From contig JAJDOE010000100.1 in assembly GCA_022340345.1 (NCBI GenBank), positions 1 through 48,536 on the forward strand: 48,536 nucleotides of DNA. The letters run 5' to 3'. Below are positions 35,333 to 45,942 of the stretch, in pieces. Within the stretch, counting starts at the first letter, position 1; every line of letters begins with the position of its first letter. A program made the translations under genes and the position numbers. Under the pieces are notes generated by a model. It was not told where the DNA came from. It did not search any database and worked only from the letters and a program-made list of their open reading frames with translations. Origin of the DNA: Gammaproteobacteria bacterium. Lineage in GTDB: Bacteria; Pseudomonadota; Gammaproteobacteria; HyVt-429.

Positions 35333-35725
35333 CTAGCTGCCGCCGGGCTCCGCGTCGTTGTCCCGGTATCGGGTATATTTTTGTGCCGAACCCCGCACCC
35401 GGTCCGCCGGGTAGCGCTGTTCGTTACGCACCATCTTGGCGCTTGCCGCCTCGAGCAGATCCACTCCGAGACGATCCGCCAGGCGCACCAGGTAGATCAG
35501 CACGTCGGCCAGCTCCGCCGCCACTTCGCGACGCGTATTTTCCGGTAGCGCGTCGCTTTCGGCCTGGCTCAGCCACTGGAAATGCTCGGCGAGTTCGGCG
35601 CATTCCACCTGCAGCGCCATGGCGAGGTTCTTCGGCGAATGAAACTGGTCCCAGTCCCGCTCATGCGCGAAATGGCGCAGGCGCTCGCGCAGTTCATCCA
35701 GGTCCTTTGCTGCACCCTTAGCCAT
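35333..35725 (-). CDS. MazG-related nucleotide pyrophosphohydrolase (RS21-C6/dCTPase type)
   Basis: Short all-alpha MazG-like proteins hydrolyse dCTP and other non-canonical nucleotides. ATG 35725 gives 130 residues (MAKGAAKDLDEL), although the frame stays open to 36085 over the DUF885 gene. The diagnostic EXXE(12-28)EXXD metal-binding motif is visible as ECAELAE, then ELADVLIYLVRLADRLG. The tail contains KMVRNEQRYPADRVRGSAQKYTRY. Size and motif are standard. It begins five bases after the DUF885 stop. Confidence 0.9.
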   Translation of the reverse strand: MAKGAAKDLDELRERLRHFAHERDWDQFHSPKNLAMALQVECAELAEHFQWLSQAESDALPENTRREVAAELADVLIYLVRLADRLGVDLLEAASAKMVRNEQRYPADRVRGSAQKYTRYRDNDAEPGGS

Positions 35726-35730
35726 GGCTC

Positions 35731-37404
35731 CTAGCCCGCGCGCTCCAGCAGCCGCGCCCGGACGCCCTGCCAGGTCTCCTTGCCAAAGGCGCGCTCGATC
35801 ACCATCGGTAATCCCACGGACCCGACGCCGAGAAGCTGGTCGTGAAAACCGCGCAGCGAAAAATCCGGGTCGGCCTGCTGCCGTGCTGCACGCAGCTCGC
35901 GAATCAGCGCAAAGCCAGTAGCGTAGCCCATGGGGACGGTGGGCGCCTGGGTATACCAGGTCAGGTCCGCGCGCGCCTGGGCGGGAGCAAATCCCAGGTA
36001 CCGGCACATGCGCTCTTCCGCGGCGTCCAGACCCAGTCCGCGGGTATGCAGCTCCACGTCGAGCATCACGCGCATGGCCCGCCACAGGCGATCCTTCAGG
36101 AGGATAAAACGACTCTCCGGTCGCTCAAGGAATCCTTGTTCCTGCATCAAGGTTTCGCAATACAGCGCCCAGCCCTCGTACAGGGTTGCCGATGCATTCA
36201 GCACGCGCGGCAGGCTGGAGGCCACCGGCGAGCCATTGGCGGTAACGAATTGCAGGTGATGTCCGGGCCAGGCTTCGTGGACACAGGTATGCGGAATCGA
36301 GGAATGATTGTGTTCGGCGAGAAGCTCCTCGCTGTCCGCCGGGCTGACGTAGTAGTAACCCCGCTGGCGGGCGTCGTTGCGTGCCGGCTCCACGTAGGCG
36401 GCAAACGGAATTTCGTGCCGGAGGAAGCCCGGCGTATCCACCACCAGCAGATTCTCGGATTCCGGCAGGGTCACCAGGTCGTGCGTTTCCAGGAATTTCC
36501 GCGCCGCCTGCATCTGTAGCCGATAGGCCGCCAGCAGTTCGTGCGCCGCCGGATGATCCGCCTGGATCTTGCGCAGCAAGGCGTCCACATCGTCACTGCC
36601 GGAGATTTCGATGCATACGGCTGCCAGCTCCGCACGGGTTTCCTCAAACAGCACACTGCCATACCGATGCAGTTCATCCACGCCGATGTCCAGGCCGTGG
36701 CGCCATCGCAGCAGCGACGCGAAGCGTTCCTCGCCGCAAGCGAAATCCCCCTGCGCTTTGGCCAGGACCACTTGCTCGAGAAAATCCCCGTAGGCGCGTA
36801 CCGCCTCTATCGCCGGGTTGACCCACTGGGGCAGATTTCGCAGCCGCCTGGCTTCCCTGCGCACCCGCGGATTTTCTACCAGCCCACCGAGAAACCGCTC
36901 GCCTTCGCGGGCCTCGGTGATCGCGGATTCCACCCAGAGCCGCGGCACCTCCGCCGGGGCGATTTGCAGAAAGCGGCGCGCTCCGCGCAGGTAGGCGGGA
37001 ATTGCGCGCAGGCGGGAACAAAGGGCCTCTGGAAAATCCTCCAGCTCGCGAATGGTGAGCTGGTAGATGGCGTTGATTGGCAGGAAGGCCGCCGGGTCGC
37101 GCATGCGCCAGTCATTTCGCAACAGGTCGTCCATCTCGAGAAATGCCGCGCCGTAGGCGAGGCGACAGTCCAGGGCCAGATCCGGGTCCAGCTTCGACTG
37201 GTCGAGTTCGTCGATACTATTGATGAGTTCCTCATTGAGGGTCATCAGGGCGCCGAAATCATCATCATCGTATGGCGCGAGTTGGCCGTCGTGACCGGGA
37301 ACACCAAGTTCCACCGCGCTCTCCGGATGAAAACGGAACCACGCGTCATAGTACGTGTTGAGAATTCCTTCCAGGCGGGCAGCGGGCGTTTCCGATTCAC
37401 TCAT
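35731..37404 (-). CDS. DUF885 family putative metallopeptidase
   Basis: The 557-residue protein (start ATG 37404, overlapping the osmC end by eight bases) belongs to DUF885, related by fold to M32-type and other zinc peptidases. It carries the family-typical zinc motif HEAWPGHHLQ with the EGWALYCETLMQE segment about 35-40 residues later, which should provide a third ligand. There is no signal peptide, so a cytoplasmic enzyme is likely. Helices dominate the N-terminal half. A longer frame to 37491 begins in the osmC frame and is rejected. Substrate unknown. Confidence 0.9.
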   Translation of the reverse strand: MSESETPAARLEGILNTYYDAWFRFHPESAVELGVPGHDGQLAPYDDDDFGALMTLNEELINSIDELDQSKLDPDLALDCRLAYGAAFLEMDDLLRNDWRMRDPAAFLPINAIYQLTIRELEDFPEALCSRLRAIPAYLRGARRFLQIAPAEVPRLWVESAITEAREGERFLGGLVENPRVRREARRLRNLPQWVNPAIEAVRAYGDFLEQVVLAKAQGDFACGEERFASLLRWRHGLDIGVDELHRYGSVLFEETRAELAAVCIEISGSDDVDALLRKIQADHPAAHELLAAYRLQMQAARKFLETHDLVTLPESENLLVVDTPGFLRHEIPFAAYVEPARNDARQRGYYYVSPADSEELLAEHNHSSIPHTCVHEAWPGHHLQFVTANGSPVASSLPRVLNASATLYEGWALYCETLMQEQGFLERPESRFILLKDRLWRAMRVMLDVELHTRGLGLDAAEERMCRYLGFAPAQARADLTWYTQAPTVPMGYATGFALIRELRAARQQADPDFSLRGFHDQLLGVGSVGLPMVIERAFGKETWQGVRARLLERAG

Positions 37405-37816
37405 CGGCGATAATCTCGAACGCGTGCTCGATGACGGCGGTCTTTGCCAGCATGATTGTGGCGGAGCAGTATTTTTTGGCGGACAGGTCAATTGCCCGCC
37501 GCACCGCCTTTTCCGTTAGTCCCGTGCCATGCACCCGGTACTGCAAACGAATCCGTGTGAACACCTTGGGCTCGGTATCCGCGCGTTCCGCGTCCACGTC
37601 CACTTCGCAGCGGGAAACGACATGCCGCCCGCGGCGCAGGATCAGCACCACGTCAAAGGCGGTGCAGCCGCCGAGACCCATCAGCAGCAACTCCATCGGC
37701 CGCACACCACGATTCTCGCCGCCATGTTCCGGTGCGCCGTCGATGATGACGCGATGACCACTACCGCTCTCGGCCTCGAAGCTTACGCCCTGCAGGGAAC
37801 GAATCCGCGCTTTCAC
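37397..37816 (-). CDS. OsmC-family protein (YhfA-like)
   Basis: OsmC/Ohr proteins are thiol-dependent peroxidases or related detoxifying proteins. GTG 37816 (139 residues) aligns with E. coli Yhf[18 protein letters not shown], and overlaps the trpC stop as GTGA. The two Cys of the family are visible in [10 protein letters not shown] and KYCSATIML. YhfA-type proteins have a conserved fold and no fixed substrate; redox activity here is inferred from the two Cys. It is coupled to trpC, and in Pseudomonas-type genomes this gene also sits beside trpC. Confidence 0.88.
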   Translation of the reverse strand: MKARIRSLQGVSFEAESGSGHRVIIDGAPEHGGENRGVRPMELLLMGLGGCTAFDVVLILRRGRHVVSRCEVDVDAERADTEPKVFTRIRLQYRVHGTGLTEKAVRRAIDLSAKKYCSATIMLAKTAVIEHAFEIIADE

Positions 37817-38640
37817 TGGGCCAGGCGCGTGCCCGTGGGCCACGCATCAAACAGATGAACCAGCGCCTGACCGGGGTCCCGGGCACGCATGAAAGCCTCG
37901 CCGACCAGAAAACAACTGACGCCAGCGGCACGCATCCGCTCCACGTCCTGCGGCTCATGGATGCCGCTTTCCGTGACCACCAGCCGCCCGGCCGGGATTC
38001 GCGGCAGCAGCTCCAGCGTGGTTTCCAGGCGCGTCTCAAACGTGCGCAGGTTGCGATTGTTGATGCCGATCAGCGGTTGCTCCAGTTGCAGCGCCAGCTC
38101 CAGCTCCGCGGCATCGTGCACTTCCACCAGCACGTCCATGCCCAGCTCACCGGCGTCCCGGGCTAAGCTTGCCAGCTCGGTGGCTTCCAGCGCCGCCACA
38201 ATGAGCAACACGCAATCCGCTCCCGCCGCGCGCGCCTCGAGCAGTTGCCACGGGTCGATCAGGAAGTCCTTGCGCAGTACCGGCAGGCCACTGATTCGGC
38301 GCGCCTCTGCCAGGAAGTTGAGATCGCCCTGGAAAAATTCCCGATCCGTCAGCACCGACAGGCAGGTGGCTCCGCCCCGCGCCAGGCTGGCGGCAATGGC
38401 CCCGGGATCAAAGTCAGCGCGAATCACACCGCGACTGGGTGAGGCTTTCTTGATCTCGGCGATAATCCCGGCATTTCCCGCGTCCCGCGCGGTGCTCAGG
38501 GCGCCGGCGAAGGACCGCGCAGCCGGCGCCGCTTCCGCGGCGCGCTGCAGTTGCTGTTCGTCGCCGCTGGCCCGCGCCGACGCAACTTCCTCGCGTTTGC
38601 GCGCAAGGATGCGATCCAGGATGTCAGAGCCGGTGCTCAC
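37813..38640 (-). CDS. trpC: TrpC, indole-3-glycerol phosphate synthase
   Basis: TrpC closes the indole ring of indole-3-glycerol phosphate. GTG 38640 (275 residues; [19 protein letters not shown]) overlaps the trpD stop as GTGA. The TIM-barrel shows [50 protein letters not shown] and [12 protein letters not shown], the expected catalytic strands with Lys and Glu residues. It is a monofunctional enzyme, not the TrpCF fusion of Enterobacteria. Order trpG-trpD-trpC fits Pseudomonas-like operons. Confidence 0.97.
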   Translation of the reverse strand: MSTGSDILDRILARKREEVASARASGDEQQLQRAAEAAPAARSFAGALSTARDAGNAGIIAEIKKASPSRGVIRADFDPGAIAASLARGGATCLSVLTDREFFQGDLNFLAEARRISGLPVLRKDFLIDPWQLLEARAAGADCVLLIVAALEATELASLARDAGELGMDVLVEVHDAAELELALQLEQPLIGINNRNLRTFETRLETTLELLPRIPAGRLVVTESGIHEPQDVERMRAAGVSCFLVGEAFMRARDPGQALVHLFDAWPTGTRLAQ

Positions 38641-39653
38641 AGCGCCGCGGTCAGCGCGCACAGGGCATCCAGCCGGGCGGCAGCGCTCCCGTCCCGCAGA
38701 GCAACGCGGGCGCGTTCCACGCCCTGGGCCAGGCTGTCGGCAACTCCGGCAACGTAAATTGCGGCGCCCGCGTTAAGGGCCAATACATCTGCGGTGGGTC
38801 CGGCGCCTTCCGCGAAGGCCTGCCGGATCAGCGCCAGGCTGCCCTCGGCATCGGTTGCCAGCAGGGTTTCGCGGGCTGCGCTGGCCATTCCGAAATCACC
38901 GGGATGGATGGCATACCGGTGAATCTCGTTATCGCGCAGCTCGGCGACCTGGGTCGCCCCGGACAGGCTGATCTCATCCATGCCATCGTCCGCATGCACC
39001 ACCATCACATGACGGCTGCCGAGATTGGCGAGCACCCGCGCCATCGGCTCCACCAGCGATGCGCTAAACACGCCGAGTAGCTGGTTGGGTGCGCCCGCCG
39101 GGTTGGTCAGCGGGCCGAGTATATTGAACACGGTGCGTATCCCCATTTCCCGGCGTGGTCCAATGGCATGTTTCATGGCGCCGTGGTGCAGCGGAGCGAA
39201 CATGAAACCCACCCCCAGCTCCTGGATACAACGCGCAACCTGGGGCGGTGTCAGGTCCAGGCGCACACCGGCCGCTTCCAGAACATCGGCGCTGCCGGAT
39301 TTGCTGGATACCGATCGATTTCCGTGTTTCGCCACCCGGGCGCCGGCGGCGGCGGCCACGAAGGCGCTGCCGGTCGAGATGTTGAAGGTTCCGCTGGCAT
39401 CACCGCCGGTGCCGCAGGTGTCCACCAGGTGATCGTCTGCAACTTCGACCCGGGTAACCAGTTCCCGCATCACCTGCGCGGCAGCGGTGATCTCGTCCAC
39501 GGTCTCGCCTTTCATGCGAAGCCCGACCAGGAAACCTCCGATCTGCGCCGGCGTCGCGCCACCGGTCATGATCCGCCGCATCACGGATTGCATCTCGCCG
39601 CTGTCCAGGTCGCGACTTTCGGTGACCGCGCGAATGGCCTCGGACATTTCCAT
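38637..39653 (-). CDS. trpD: TrpD, anthranilate phosphoribosyltransferase
   Basis: TrpD transfers phosphoribose to anthranilate. The 338 residues contain the DTCGTGGD loop that binds [22 protein letters not shown] and the second metal-binding motif in [13 protein letters not shown] 39653 starts two bases past the trpG stop; an ATG at 39647 also fits. It is separate from TrpG, unlike the fused E. coli protein. Length is standard. Confidence 0.97.
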   Translation of the reverse strand: MEMSEAIRAVTESRDLDSGEMQSVMRRIMTGGATPAQIGGFLVGLRMKGETVDEITAAAQVMRELVTRVEVADDHLVDTCGTGGDASGTFNISTGSAFVAAAAGARVAKHGNRSVSSKSGSADVLEAAGVRLDLTPPQVARCIQELGVGFMFAPLHHGAMKHAIGPRREMGIRTVFNILGPLTNPAGAPNQLLGVFSASLVEPMARVLANLGSRHVMVVHADDGMDEISLSGATQVAELRDNEIHRYAIHPGDFGMASAARETLLATDAEGSLALIRQAFAEGAGPTADVLALNAGAAIYVAGVADSLAQGVERARVALRDGSAAARLDALCALTAAL

Positions 39654-39655
39654 GC

Positions 39656-40219
39656 TCAGGTCTCCAGGAAATTCTTGAGCAACGGGTGGCCGTACTGGGT
39701 GAGGATCGACTCGGGGTGAAATTGTACACCCTCCACCGGTACGCGCTTGTGACGCACGCCCATGACCTCGCCATCATCCGTCCACGCGGTAACCATGAGT
39801 TCGTCGGGGAGGGTTTCCTTTTCCAGTACCAGCGAGTGATAGCGGGTTGCCTGGAACGGATTCTCGATCCCGCGAAATACTCCGTGCCCGTCGTGATGCA
39901 CCATGGAAGTTTTGCCGTGCATTACCTCGCGCGCATGCACCACCCGGCCACCGAAGGCCTGGCCGATGGCCTGGTGCCCCAGGCACACGCCGAGAATCGG
40001 TATTTCCTCCCAGAAGGTGTCCACCACATCCAGTGAAATACCCGCTTCGTTCGGGGTACAGGGGCCTGGCGAAATTACGATGTGGTCCGGGCGTAGCTCG
40101 CCAATCTCGTCCAGGGTGATCTGGTCGTTACGCGCCACCCGCACATCCTCCCCCAACTCGGCAAGATACTGCACCAGGTTGTAGGTGAAGGAATCGTAGT
40201 TATCGATCATCAACAGCAT
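39656..40219 (-). CDS. trpG: TrpG, anthranilate synthase glutamine amidotransferase
   Basis: TrpG supplies ammonia from glutamine to TrpE. The 187 residues begin [19 protein letters not shown] and keep the class I amidotransferase triad: Cys in [15 protein letters not shown], with His and Glu in [16 protein letters not shown] 40219 follows trpE by 12 bases. Similar proteins (PabA) can serve both tryptophan and folate synthesis; the operon position favours trp, but dual use cannot be excluded. Confidence 0.96.
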   Translation of the reverse strand: MLLMIDNYDSFTYNLVQYLAELGEDVRVARNDQITLDEIGELRPDHIVISPGPCTPNEAGISLDVVDTFWEEIPILGVCLGHQAIGQAFGGRVVHAREVMHGKTSMVHHDGHGVFRGIENPFQATRYHSLVLEKETLPDELMVTAWTDDGEVMGVRHKRVPVEGVQFHPESILTQYGHPLLKNFLET

Positions 40220-40231
40220 GGCATCACCCGA

Positions 40232-41716
<1,485 letters not shown>

Positions 41717-41820
41717 GGGACATCACCGGAAAACAGAAACAGGGACACGCGACGGAATCCGGCCAATCGGCCGGGCAGTCGGGTACGCCATCGTTTTGTC
41801 TTCATCATCGGTGATGTTCC
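41717..41820 (-). promoter_or_regulatory. trpE leader with inverted repeat and 33-codon frame
   Basis: The minus-strand leader has a nine-base inverted repeat, ACATCACCG near 41817-41809 and CGGTGATGT near 41728-41720, nearly extendable to 12 bases, whose 3' arm ends just before the trpE ATG. Between them is hairpin CCGGCC-GATT-GGCCGG (41774-41759). A 33-codon frame starts MMKTKRWRTRLP (ATG 41808 or 41805), has a single Trp codon (UGG, residue 7) and ends at 41707 inside trpE. No tandem Trp codons and no U-run follow, so it is not a classic Trp attenuator; sequestration of the ribosome-binding region is a candidate mechanism. Confidence 0.45.
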
Positions 41821-41835
41821 CCAGCGGGGGTCGGG

Positions 41836-41844
41836 AGTATAACA
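41836..41844 (-). promoter_or_regulatory. Extended -10 promoter candidate for trpEGDC
   Basis: The minus strand reads TGT-TATACT, an extended -10 element identical to the one before fmdB. The hexamer 17 bases upstream (ACGGAG) is no -35. Transcription would begin near 41829, so the transcript would include the full inverted repeat leader. Readthrough from gph is also possible, as gph ends 52 bases upstream. Confidence 0.45.
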
Positions 41845-41895
41845 AGGCTGCGGGAAATCTCCGTCTCCCGGCGCGGCACAGACCGCCAGCTTCGG

Positions 41896-42618
41896 CTACG
41901 CCCGGGCAAGCAGGTCGGGCAATTCCAGCAGTGAGTCGATGACCGCCGCCGGCTTTTCGGCACGAAGATCCTTGCCCTGGTGGTAGCCGTAACTGACGCA
42001 AATCACCGGCATCCCCGCCGCCGCGGCGGCCTGGGTGTCGTTGACGGAATCACCCACCAGCACGCCTTGGTCCGGCTCTATATTAAAGTATCGGCAGGCA
42101 TGCAGCAGCGGACCGGGGTCGGGCTTCTTCACCGGCAGGCTGTCACCGGACAACACCAGTTCAAAAAAGTGATCCAACTGCAGCGCGCGTAACAACGGCT
42201 CGGTGAAGGCCTCCACCTTGTTGGTGATACAGGCCAAAGAAAACCCCATCGCCTGCAAGGACTCCAATCCCGGCACAACCCCCGCGTAGGGACGGCTTCG
42301 GTCGGCCACCCGGGCCGCATACTCTTCCATGAATATGGGGTAGGCGCGCTGGTACAGCGCGGCATCCGGCTCGCCGTCGAAACTCCCCACCAGTGCCCGC
42401 TTGACCAGGCGCGCGACGCCGTTACCGATCCAGGTCTGCACCAGGGGCTCCGGCTGGCTGGCCATGCCAATACGTTCGAGCATGGCGTTGGCGCTGGCGG
42501 CAATGTCCGGCGCCGTGTGCACCAGGGTGCCGTCCAGGTCCAGCAGCACCATGCGAACCGCAAGCCGGTCGCCGACCAGGGCCTGGCGCGTTTCCGCCAC
42601 CGATCCCGCTTCATCCAT
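41896..42618 (-). CDS. gph: Gph, phosphoglycolate phosphatase
   Basis: Gph removes phosphate from 2-phosphoglycolate, a by-product of DNA repair or RuBisCO oxygenase activity. ATG 42618 gives 240 residues (MDEAGSVAETRQALVG), with AAGGA about ten bases upstream; a TTG seven codons earlier overlaps rpe. The HAD signature DLDGTLVHTA is present, with the C2 cap domain, the ITNKVEAF threonine/asparagine motif II, the K in motif III (VKKPDPGPLLHA) and the acidic motif IV in VGDSVNDTQAA. rpe-gph-trpE is the standard order. Confidence 0.93.
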   Translation of the reverse strand: MDEAGSVAETRQALVGDRLAVRMVLLDLDGTLVHTAPDIAASANAMLERIGMASQPEPLVQTWIGNGVARLVKRALVGSFDGEPDAALYQRAYPIFMEEYAARVADRSRPYAGVVPGLESLQAMGFSLACITNKVEAFTEPLLRALQLDHFFELVLSGDSLPVKKPDPGPLLHACRYFNIEPDQGVLVGDSVNDTQAAAAAGMPVICVSYGYHQGKDLRAEKPAAVIDSLLELPDLLARA

Positions 42619-42632
42619 GCCGGGGGAGTCCT

Positions 42633-43307
42633 TCAAGTGTCCGCCGCCGCCAGCTCGGAGCGCATGGCGTCGATGGTGGCCTTGTAGTCGTCGGTGCCGA
42701 AAATCGCGGATCCGGCGACAAAGGTATCGGCGCCCGCCTCGCGAATGCTGCGAATGTTGTCGATCTTCACGCCGCCGTCGATTTCCAGGCGAATATCACG
42801 ACCGCTGGCGTCGATGATCTTGCGCGCCTCGCGCAGTTTTTCCAGCGCAGAGGGAATGAAGCTTTGCCCGCCAAAGCCCGGGTTCACCGACATCAGCAGC
42901 ACCATGTCCACCTGGTCGATACACCAGCGCAGGTAGTCCAGCGGGGTCGCCGGATTGAAAACCAGGCCCGATTTACAGCCCTGGTCACGGACCAGTTGCA
43001 GGGAACGATGCACATGCTCGCTGCCCTCCGGATGGAAGGTGATATAGCTGGCTCCGGCGGCGGCGAAGTCCGGAATGATGCGATCCACCGGTTTCACCAT
43101 CAGGTGCACGTCGATGGGCGCGCTGACCCCATGTTTGCGCAGGGCCTCGCAGACCAGCGGACCGATGGTCAGATTGGGTACGTAGTGGTTGTCCATGACA
43201 TCGAAATGGACAATGTCCGCGCCCGCCGCCAGCACATTGTCCACTTCCTCGCCCAAGCGGGCGAAATCCGCCGAAAGAATCGACGGGGCTATCAGATTGT
43301 CGTTCAT
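42633..43307 (-). CDS. rpe: Rpe, ribulose-phosphate 3-epimerase
   Basis: Rpe interconverts ribulose-5-phosphate and xylulose-5-phosphate in the pentose phosphate and Calvin cycles. ATG 43307 (224 residues; [19 protein letters not shown]) is chosen because an extended frame to 43619 only shadows the zinc-ribbon gene. The TIM barrel keeps [45 protein letters not shown] and [12 protein letters not shown] with the metal-binding His and Asp residues. A possible promoter upstream (TTGGCA, GC-rich spacer, TACAGT) is too weak to list separately. Confidence 0.96.
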   Translation of the reverse strand: MNDNLIAPSILSADFARLGEEVDNVLAAGADIVHFDVMDNHYVPNLTIGPLVCEALRKHGVSAPIDVHLMVKPVDRIIPDFAAAGASYITFHPEGSEHVHRSLQLVRDQGCKSGLVFNPATPLDYLRWCIDQVDMVLLMSVNPGFGGQSFIPSALEKLREARKIIDASGRDIRLEIDGGVKIDNIRSIREAGADTFVAGSAIFGTDDYKATIDAMRSELAAADT

Positions 43308-43414
43308 GCCGCTTCCCCTACGCGTGTCCGGTCGGCAACTGTACCGGACCCCCGGCGGGGGGTGCCAACACGCTTTTTTGGGCTGGCATAAACGCGCGCG
43401 GGAGGGGCGGAATT

Positions 43415-43606
43415 CTAGGGGTGGCGCAGCGGCGTGGCAGGGCCGAGGCGGACGGCGGCACGCCCCAGCACCAGGGTCCTGCGGCCGCAATCCTCGCAAC
43501 GGTAGCGCCGGCTGCCGGGAATCCCGCGCATCCATACCTGGCGCCGGGTCCGCCCCAGGTGGGGGCTTCCGCAATGCGGGCACGCGCCGGTGAATCGAAG
43601 CAGCAT
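43415..43606 (-). CDS. Small basic zinc-ribbon protein
   Basis: ATG 43606 starts a 63-residue, very basic protein with two zinc-type Cys pairs: CPHCG near residue 9 and CEDCG near residue 37, separated by [17 protein letters not shown]. The arrangement is that of a short zinc ribbon, as in DNA- or RNA-binding proteins, with Arg-rich flanks. Earlier ATG 43624 is possible. It is 107 bases from rpe and 171 bases from the divergent hydrolase gene. I do not recognise a family; it may be a transposase-related or regulatory fragment. Confidence 0.55.
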   Translation of the reverse strand: MLLRFTGACPHCGSPHLGRTRRQVWMRGIPGSRRYRCEDCGRRTLVLGRAAVRLGPATPLRHP

Positions 43607-43716
43607 GACGGAATTCCAATCCATCCCTGGTTCCGCACAGTCTAGCGACGAATACGACCGGTTGTGGCCACCGTCCGGCGACAACCGACCGGCGGACAGG
43701 CCCGGCAGGCGGATGG

Positions 43717-43745
43717 TCGACAGGCCAGCGATGGTCGTCTATATA
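43717..43745 (+). promoter_or_regulatory. Sigma70-type promoter candidate for the DUF3530 gene
   Basis: TCGACA (43717-43722, five of six to TTGACA) is followed by a 17-base spacer and TATATA (43740-43745, four of six to TATAAT). Transcription would start near 43752, and AGGA at 43767-43770 would be the ribosome-binding site for ATG 43778. Confidence 0.5.
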
Positions 43746-43777
43746 GGTTGCGGAACCACCGCGGCCAGGACCCAGTC

Positions 43778-44536
43778 ATGAAACGCTCGCTGATCTTCCT
43801 CCTGTTCATGCTATTCGCCCTGCCCGGCGCCTGGGCCTCGGACCTGGCCAAGGAGAAACGTTGGGCGGACCAGGTGATGGAAAACCTGTTCGATGGCGAG
43901 GCGGTCTGGCTGCAGGCCGGTGAACTGAAGTTTCTGGGCCTGCTGACGGAGGCGGCCGAACCGAAGGGCGCGGTGGTCGTGATGCACGGTGTCGGCATCC
44001 ACCCGGACTGGCAGACCATCGTCAATCCGCTGCGGGTGCGGCTGGCGGCGGCGGGCTGGACCACCCTGTCGATCCAGATGCCGATTCTTGCCAACGAGGC
44101 GGAGCTACCGGAGTACCAGGCCATCATCCCGGAAGCCGACGTACGCATCGTCAGTGCGCTGTCCTTTCTCAAGGCCAAGGGCTTCCCGCGCGTGACCCTG
44201 ATCGCCCACAGCCTGGGAACCACGATGGCCAATCACTACCTGGCGGGCGGTGAGCGGCCCGACGTAATCAGCTACGTGGCCATCGGCATGGGGGTACGCG
44301 GCGGCGTCCACAGCAACGACACCCTGCTGCCGAAAATTCGCGTTCCCCTGCTGGATTTGTACGGTGGTGAGGACCTGCAGGAAGTCGTCGGTTCGGCGGA
44401 TATCCGCGCCACCGCGGCCCGCGGCAATCCGGGCTATGTGCAGCAGCGCGTGCCCGGCGCCGACCATTTCTTCGAAGGCGAAGAGGACGATCTGCTCACC
44501 GCGGTCCGCGCCTGGCTGGAGGGACACCCGCAATGA
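43778..44536 (+). CDS. DUF3530-type alpha/beta hydrolase, exported
   Basis: The 252-residue protein has a signal peptide (MKRSLIFLLFMLFALPGAWAS) and an alpha/beta-hydrolase fold: VVVMHGVGIHPDW as the oxyanion region, LIAHSLGTTMANHY with the nucleophile Ser, and a late GADHFFEGEED with a likely catalytic His. It matches DUF3530-like proteins, whose function is not established. It is periplasmic by signal peptide. ATG 43778 is chosen over earlier in-frame positions because the signal peptide and Shine-Dalgarno sequence fit. It is ATGA-coupled to the CopD-like gene downstream and the pair is divergent from its neighbours. Confidence 0.85.
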   Translation: MKRSLIFLLFMLFALPGAWASDLAKEKRWADQVMENLFDGEAVWLQAGELKFLGLLTEAAEPKGAVVVMHGVGIHPDWQTIVNPLRVRLAAAGWTTLSIQMPILANEAELPEYQAIIPEADVRIVSALSFLKAKGFPRVTLIAHSLGTTMANHYLAGGERPDVISYVAIGMGVRGGVHSNDTLLPKIRVPLLDLYGGEDLQEVVGSADIRATAARGNPGYVQQRVPGADHFFEGEEDDLLTAVRAWLEGHPQ

Positions 44537-44988
44537 TCGCCCTGGCGCTGACCCTGCACCTGCTGGCCGCCGTGATCTGGATCGGAGGCATGTTCTTTTC
44601 CTATACCGCCCTGCGCCCGGCGGCCATGGCGCTGGAGCCGCCGCTACGACTGCGCCTCTGGTCCGACACCCTGGCGCGTTTTTTTCCCTGGGTGTGGTCC
44701 GCGATCACGCTGCTGCTGATCACGGGCTACTGGATGGTATTCGGCATGGGGGGCTTTTCCGCGGTGGGGCCGCACGTACACCTGATGCACGGCATCGCCT
44801 GGATCATGGCCGCAATTTTTGCTTACGTGTATTTCGCGCCGTACCGACGCATGCGGGGGCAGGTGCAGGCGGAAGATTTTGCCGCGGCGGGCGCCGAGAT
44901 GCTGCGCATTCGGCCGCTGGTGGGCGTTAACCTGGGGCTGGGACTGCTGATGGTAGTCGTGGCCAGCGGCGGAAAATTCTGGTTGTAA
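44533..44988 (+). CDS. CopD-like/DUF-type four-helix membrane protein
   Basis: This 151-residue membrane protein has four predicted helices: about 1-22, 50-72, 83-103 and 130-148. The N-terminal helix ends LLAAVIWIGGMFFSYTALRPAA, like the CopD family, with His9 (TLHLLAA) and His residues in the GPHVHLMHG loop around residues 78-84, which could bind heme or metal. It is ATGA-coupled to the upstream hydrolase. CopD-family small proteins have no settled function. It ends 31 bases before the convergent djlA with a hairpin between. Confidence 0.8.
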   Translation: MIALALTLHLLAAVIWIGGMFFSYTALRPAAMALEPPLRLRLWSDTLARFFPWVWSAITLLLITGYWMVFGMGGFSAVGPHVHLMHGIAWIMAAIFAYVYFAPYRRMRGQVQAEDFAAAGAEMLRIRPLVGVNLGLGLLMVVVASGGKFWL

Positions 44989-44995
44989 GCCGATG

Positions 44996-45014
44996 CCGCC
45001 GGTAATTTCGGCGG
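44996..45014. terminator. Bidirectional hairpin between converging CopD-like and djlA
   Basis: CCGCCG (44996-45001) and CGGCGG (45009-45014) form a perfect six-pair stem around GTAATTT in the 30-base gap between two converging stops. There is no U-run on either strand, so efficiency is uncertain. Confidence 0.4.
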
Positions 45015-45018
45015 GTGG

Positions 45019-45831
45019 CTATCGCCAGCCGCGATCCTGCTTGATGGTTTCGTAGGCTTCCTTGATCTGGCGGGTCTTTTCCGTCGCCACCTTCATCATC
45101 TCGGCCGGCAGACCCTTGGAAACCAGTTTGTCCGGATGATGCTGGTTCATCAGCCGGCGGTAGGCCTTTTTCACCTCGCTCTGGGGCGTATTCTTTTTGA
45201 CCCCGAGAATCTCCCGGGCCTGGGCGACAGTGGATGCAGCCGATGGTGCCGCCGGGCGCCCACCACGAGTTTCGCCGGCGCCCATGCCCGCAGCGGCCTG
45301 GGCCTGGATCTGGTCGAATTCCGTGCGCGAGAAACCCAGGCGGGTAAACAGGTGCCAGAGGGCCGCCCGTTCGCGGCTGTGCAGGTGGCCATCCGCATAG
45401 GCGGCGGACATCTGGATGGTCAGGAACATGCGCAACAGGCTGCGCCGGCCGCTGCACTCGCGCTTGAACTGGGCGAGCACGTCGTCCACGTCGAAATGCG
45501 GCTGTTTGCCCTGGCTGAACAGCTGGATGGCGACTTTCTGCATCTCCGCATCCAGTGCCATCTGGCGCATGACCTCGCGGGCCATGCGGATCTCGTCGTC
45601 CGAGACCCGTCCGTCGGCCTTGGCGATGTACCCCATGACCGAAAAGGTGGCGGTGAAGAAGGCCAGCTGGGTGCGTTCCTGACCGCCCACGCCAAAGGAT
45701 GCGTCGGCCGCCGCACCCGTATGGAACTCGCTGTCCAGGCGATGTCCCAGCACCGCCCCCAGCAAGGCCCCCAGGGGCCCGCCCAGCACAAAGCCGAAGG
45801 CGCCGCCCAGCAGCTTGCCCCACCAGCTCAC
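45019..45831 (-). CDS. djlA: DjlA, membrane-anchored DnaJ-like co-chaperone
   Basis: DjlA anchors a J domain to the inner membrane and stimulates DnaK. GTG 45831 (270 residues; VSWWGKLLGGAFG) aligns with E. coli DjlA, whose first residues are MQYWGKIIG; the frame extends to 45969 without homology. A single helix (GGAFGFVLGGPLGALLGAVLGH) is followed by the TerB-like domain (RMFLTIQMSAAYADGHLHSRERAAL) and the C-terminal J domain with HHPDKLVSKG, where HPD is the DnaK-contact motif. Length matches E. coli (271). Confidence 0.95.
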   Translation of the reverse strand: MSWWGKLLGGAFGFVLGGPLGALLGAVLGHRLDSEFHTGAAADASFGVGGQERTQLAFFTATFSVMGYIAKADGRVSDDEIRMAREVMRQMALDAEMQKVAIQLFSQGKQPHFDVDDVLAQFKRECSGRRSLLRMFLTIQMSAAYADGHLHSRERAALWHLFTRLGFSRTEFDQIQAQAAAGMGAGETRGGRPAAPSAASTVAQAREILGVKKNTPQSEVKKAYRRLMNQHHPDKLVSKGLPAEMMKVATEKTRQIKEAYETIKQDRGWR

Positions 45832-45942
45832 GGCAGGTACCCGGCGCCCAGGGCGCGCGAAGGTTGGGTATTTCGGACTTCGCGGGTCATGGCAGGGCCG
45901 CAGTATGCCCTGTTTTGTGCAGGGAGATGGCGCACGGCGGGC

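Noticed and set aside
43308-43414. Promoter TTGGCA/TACAGT before rpe
   Set aside because: Spacing is 19 bases with a GC hairpin in the spacer and the -10 is poor; too weak to list.
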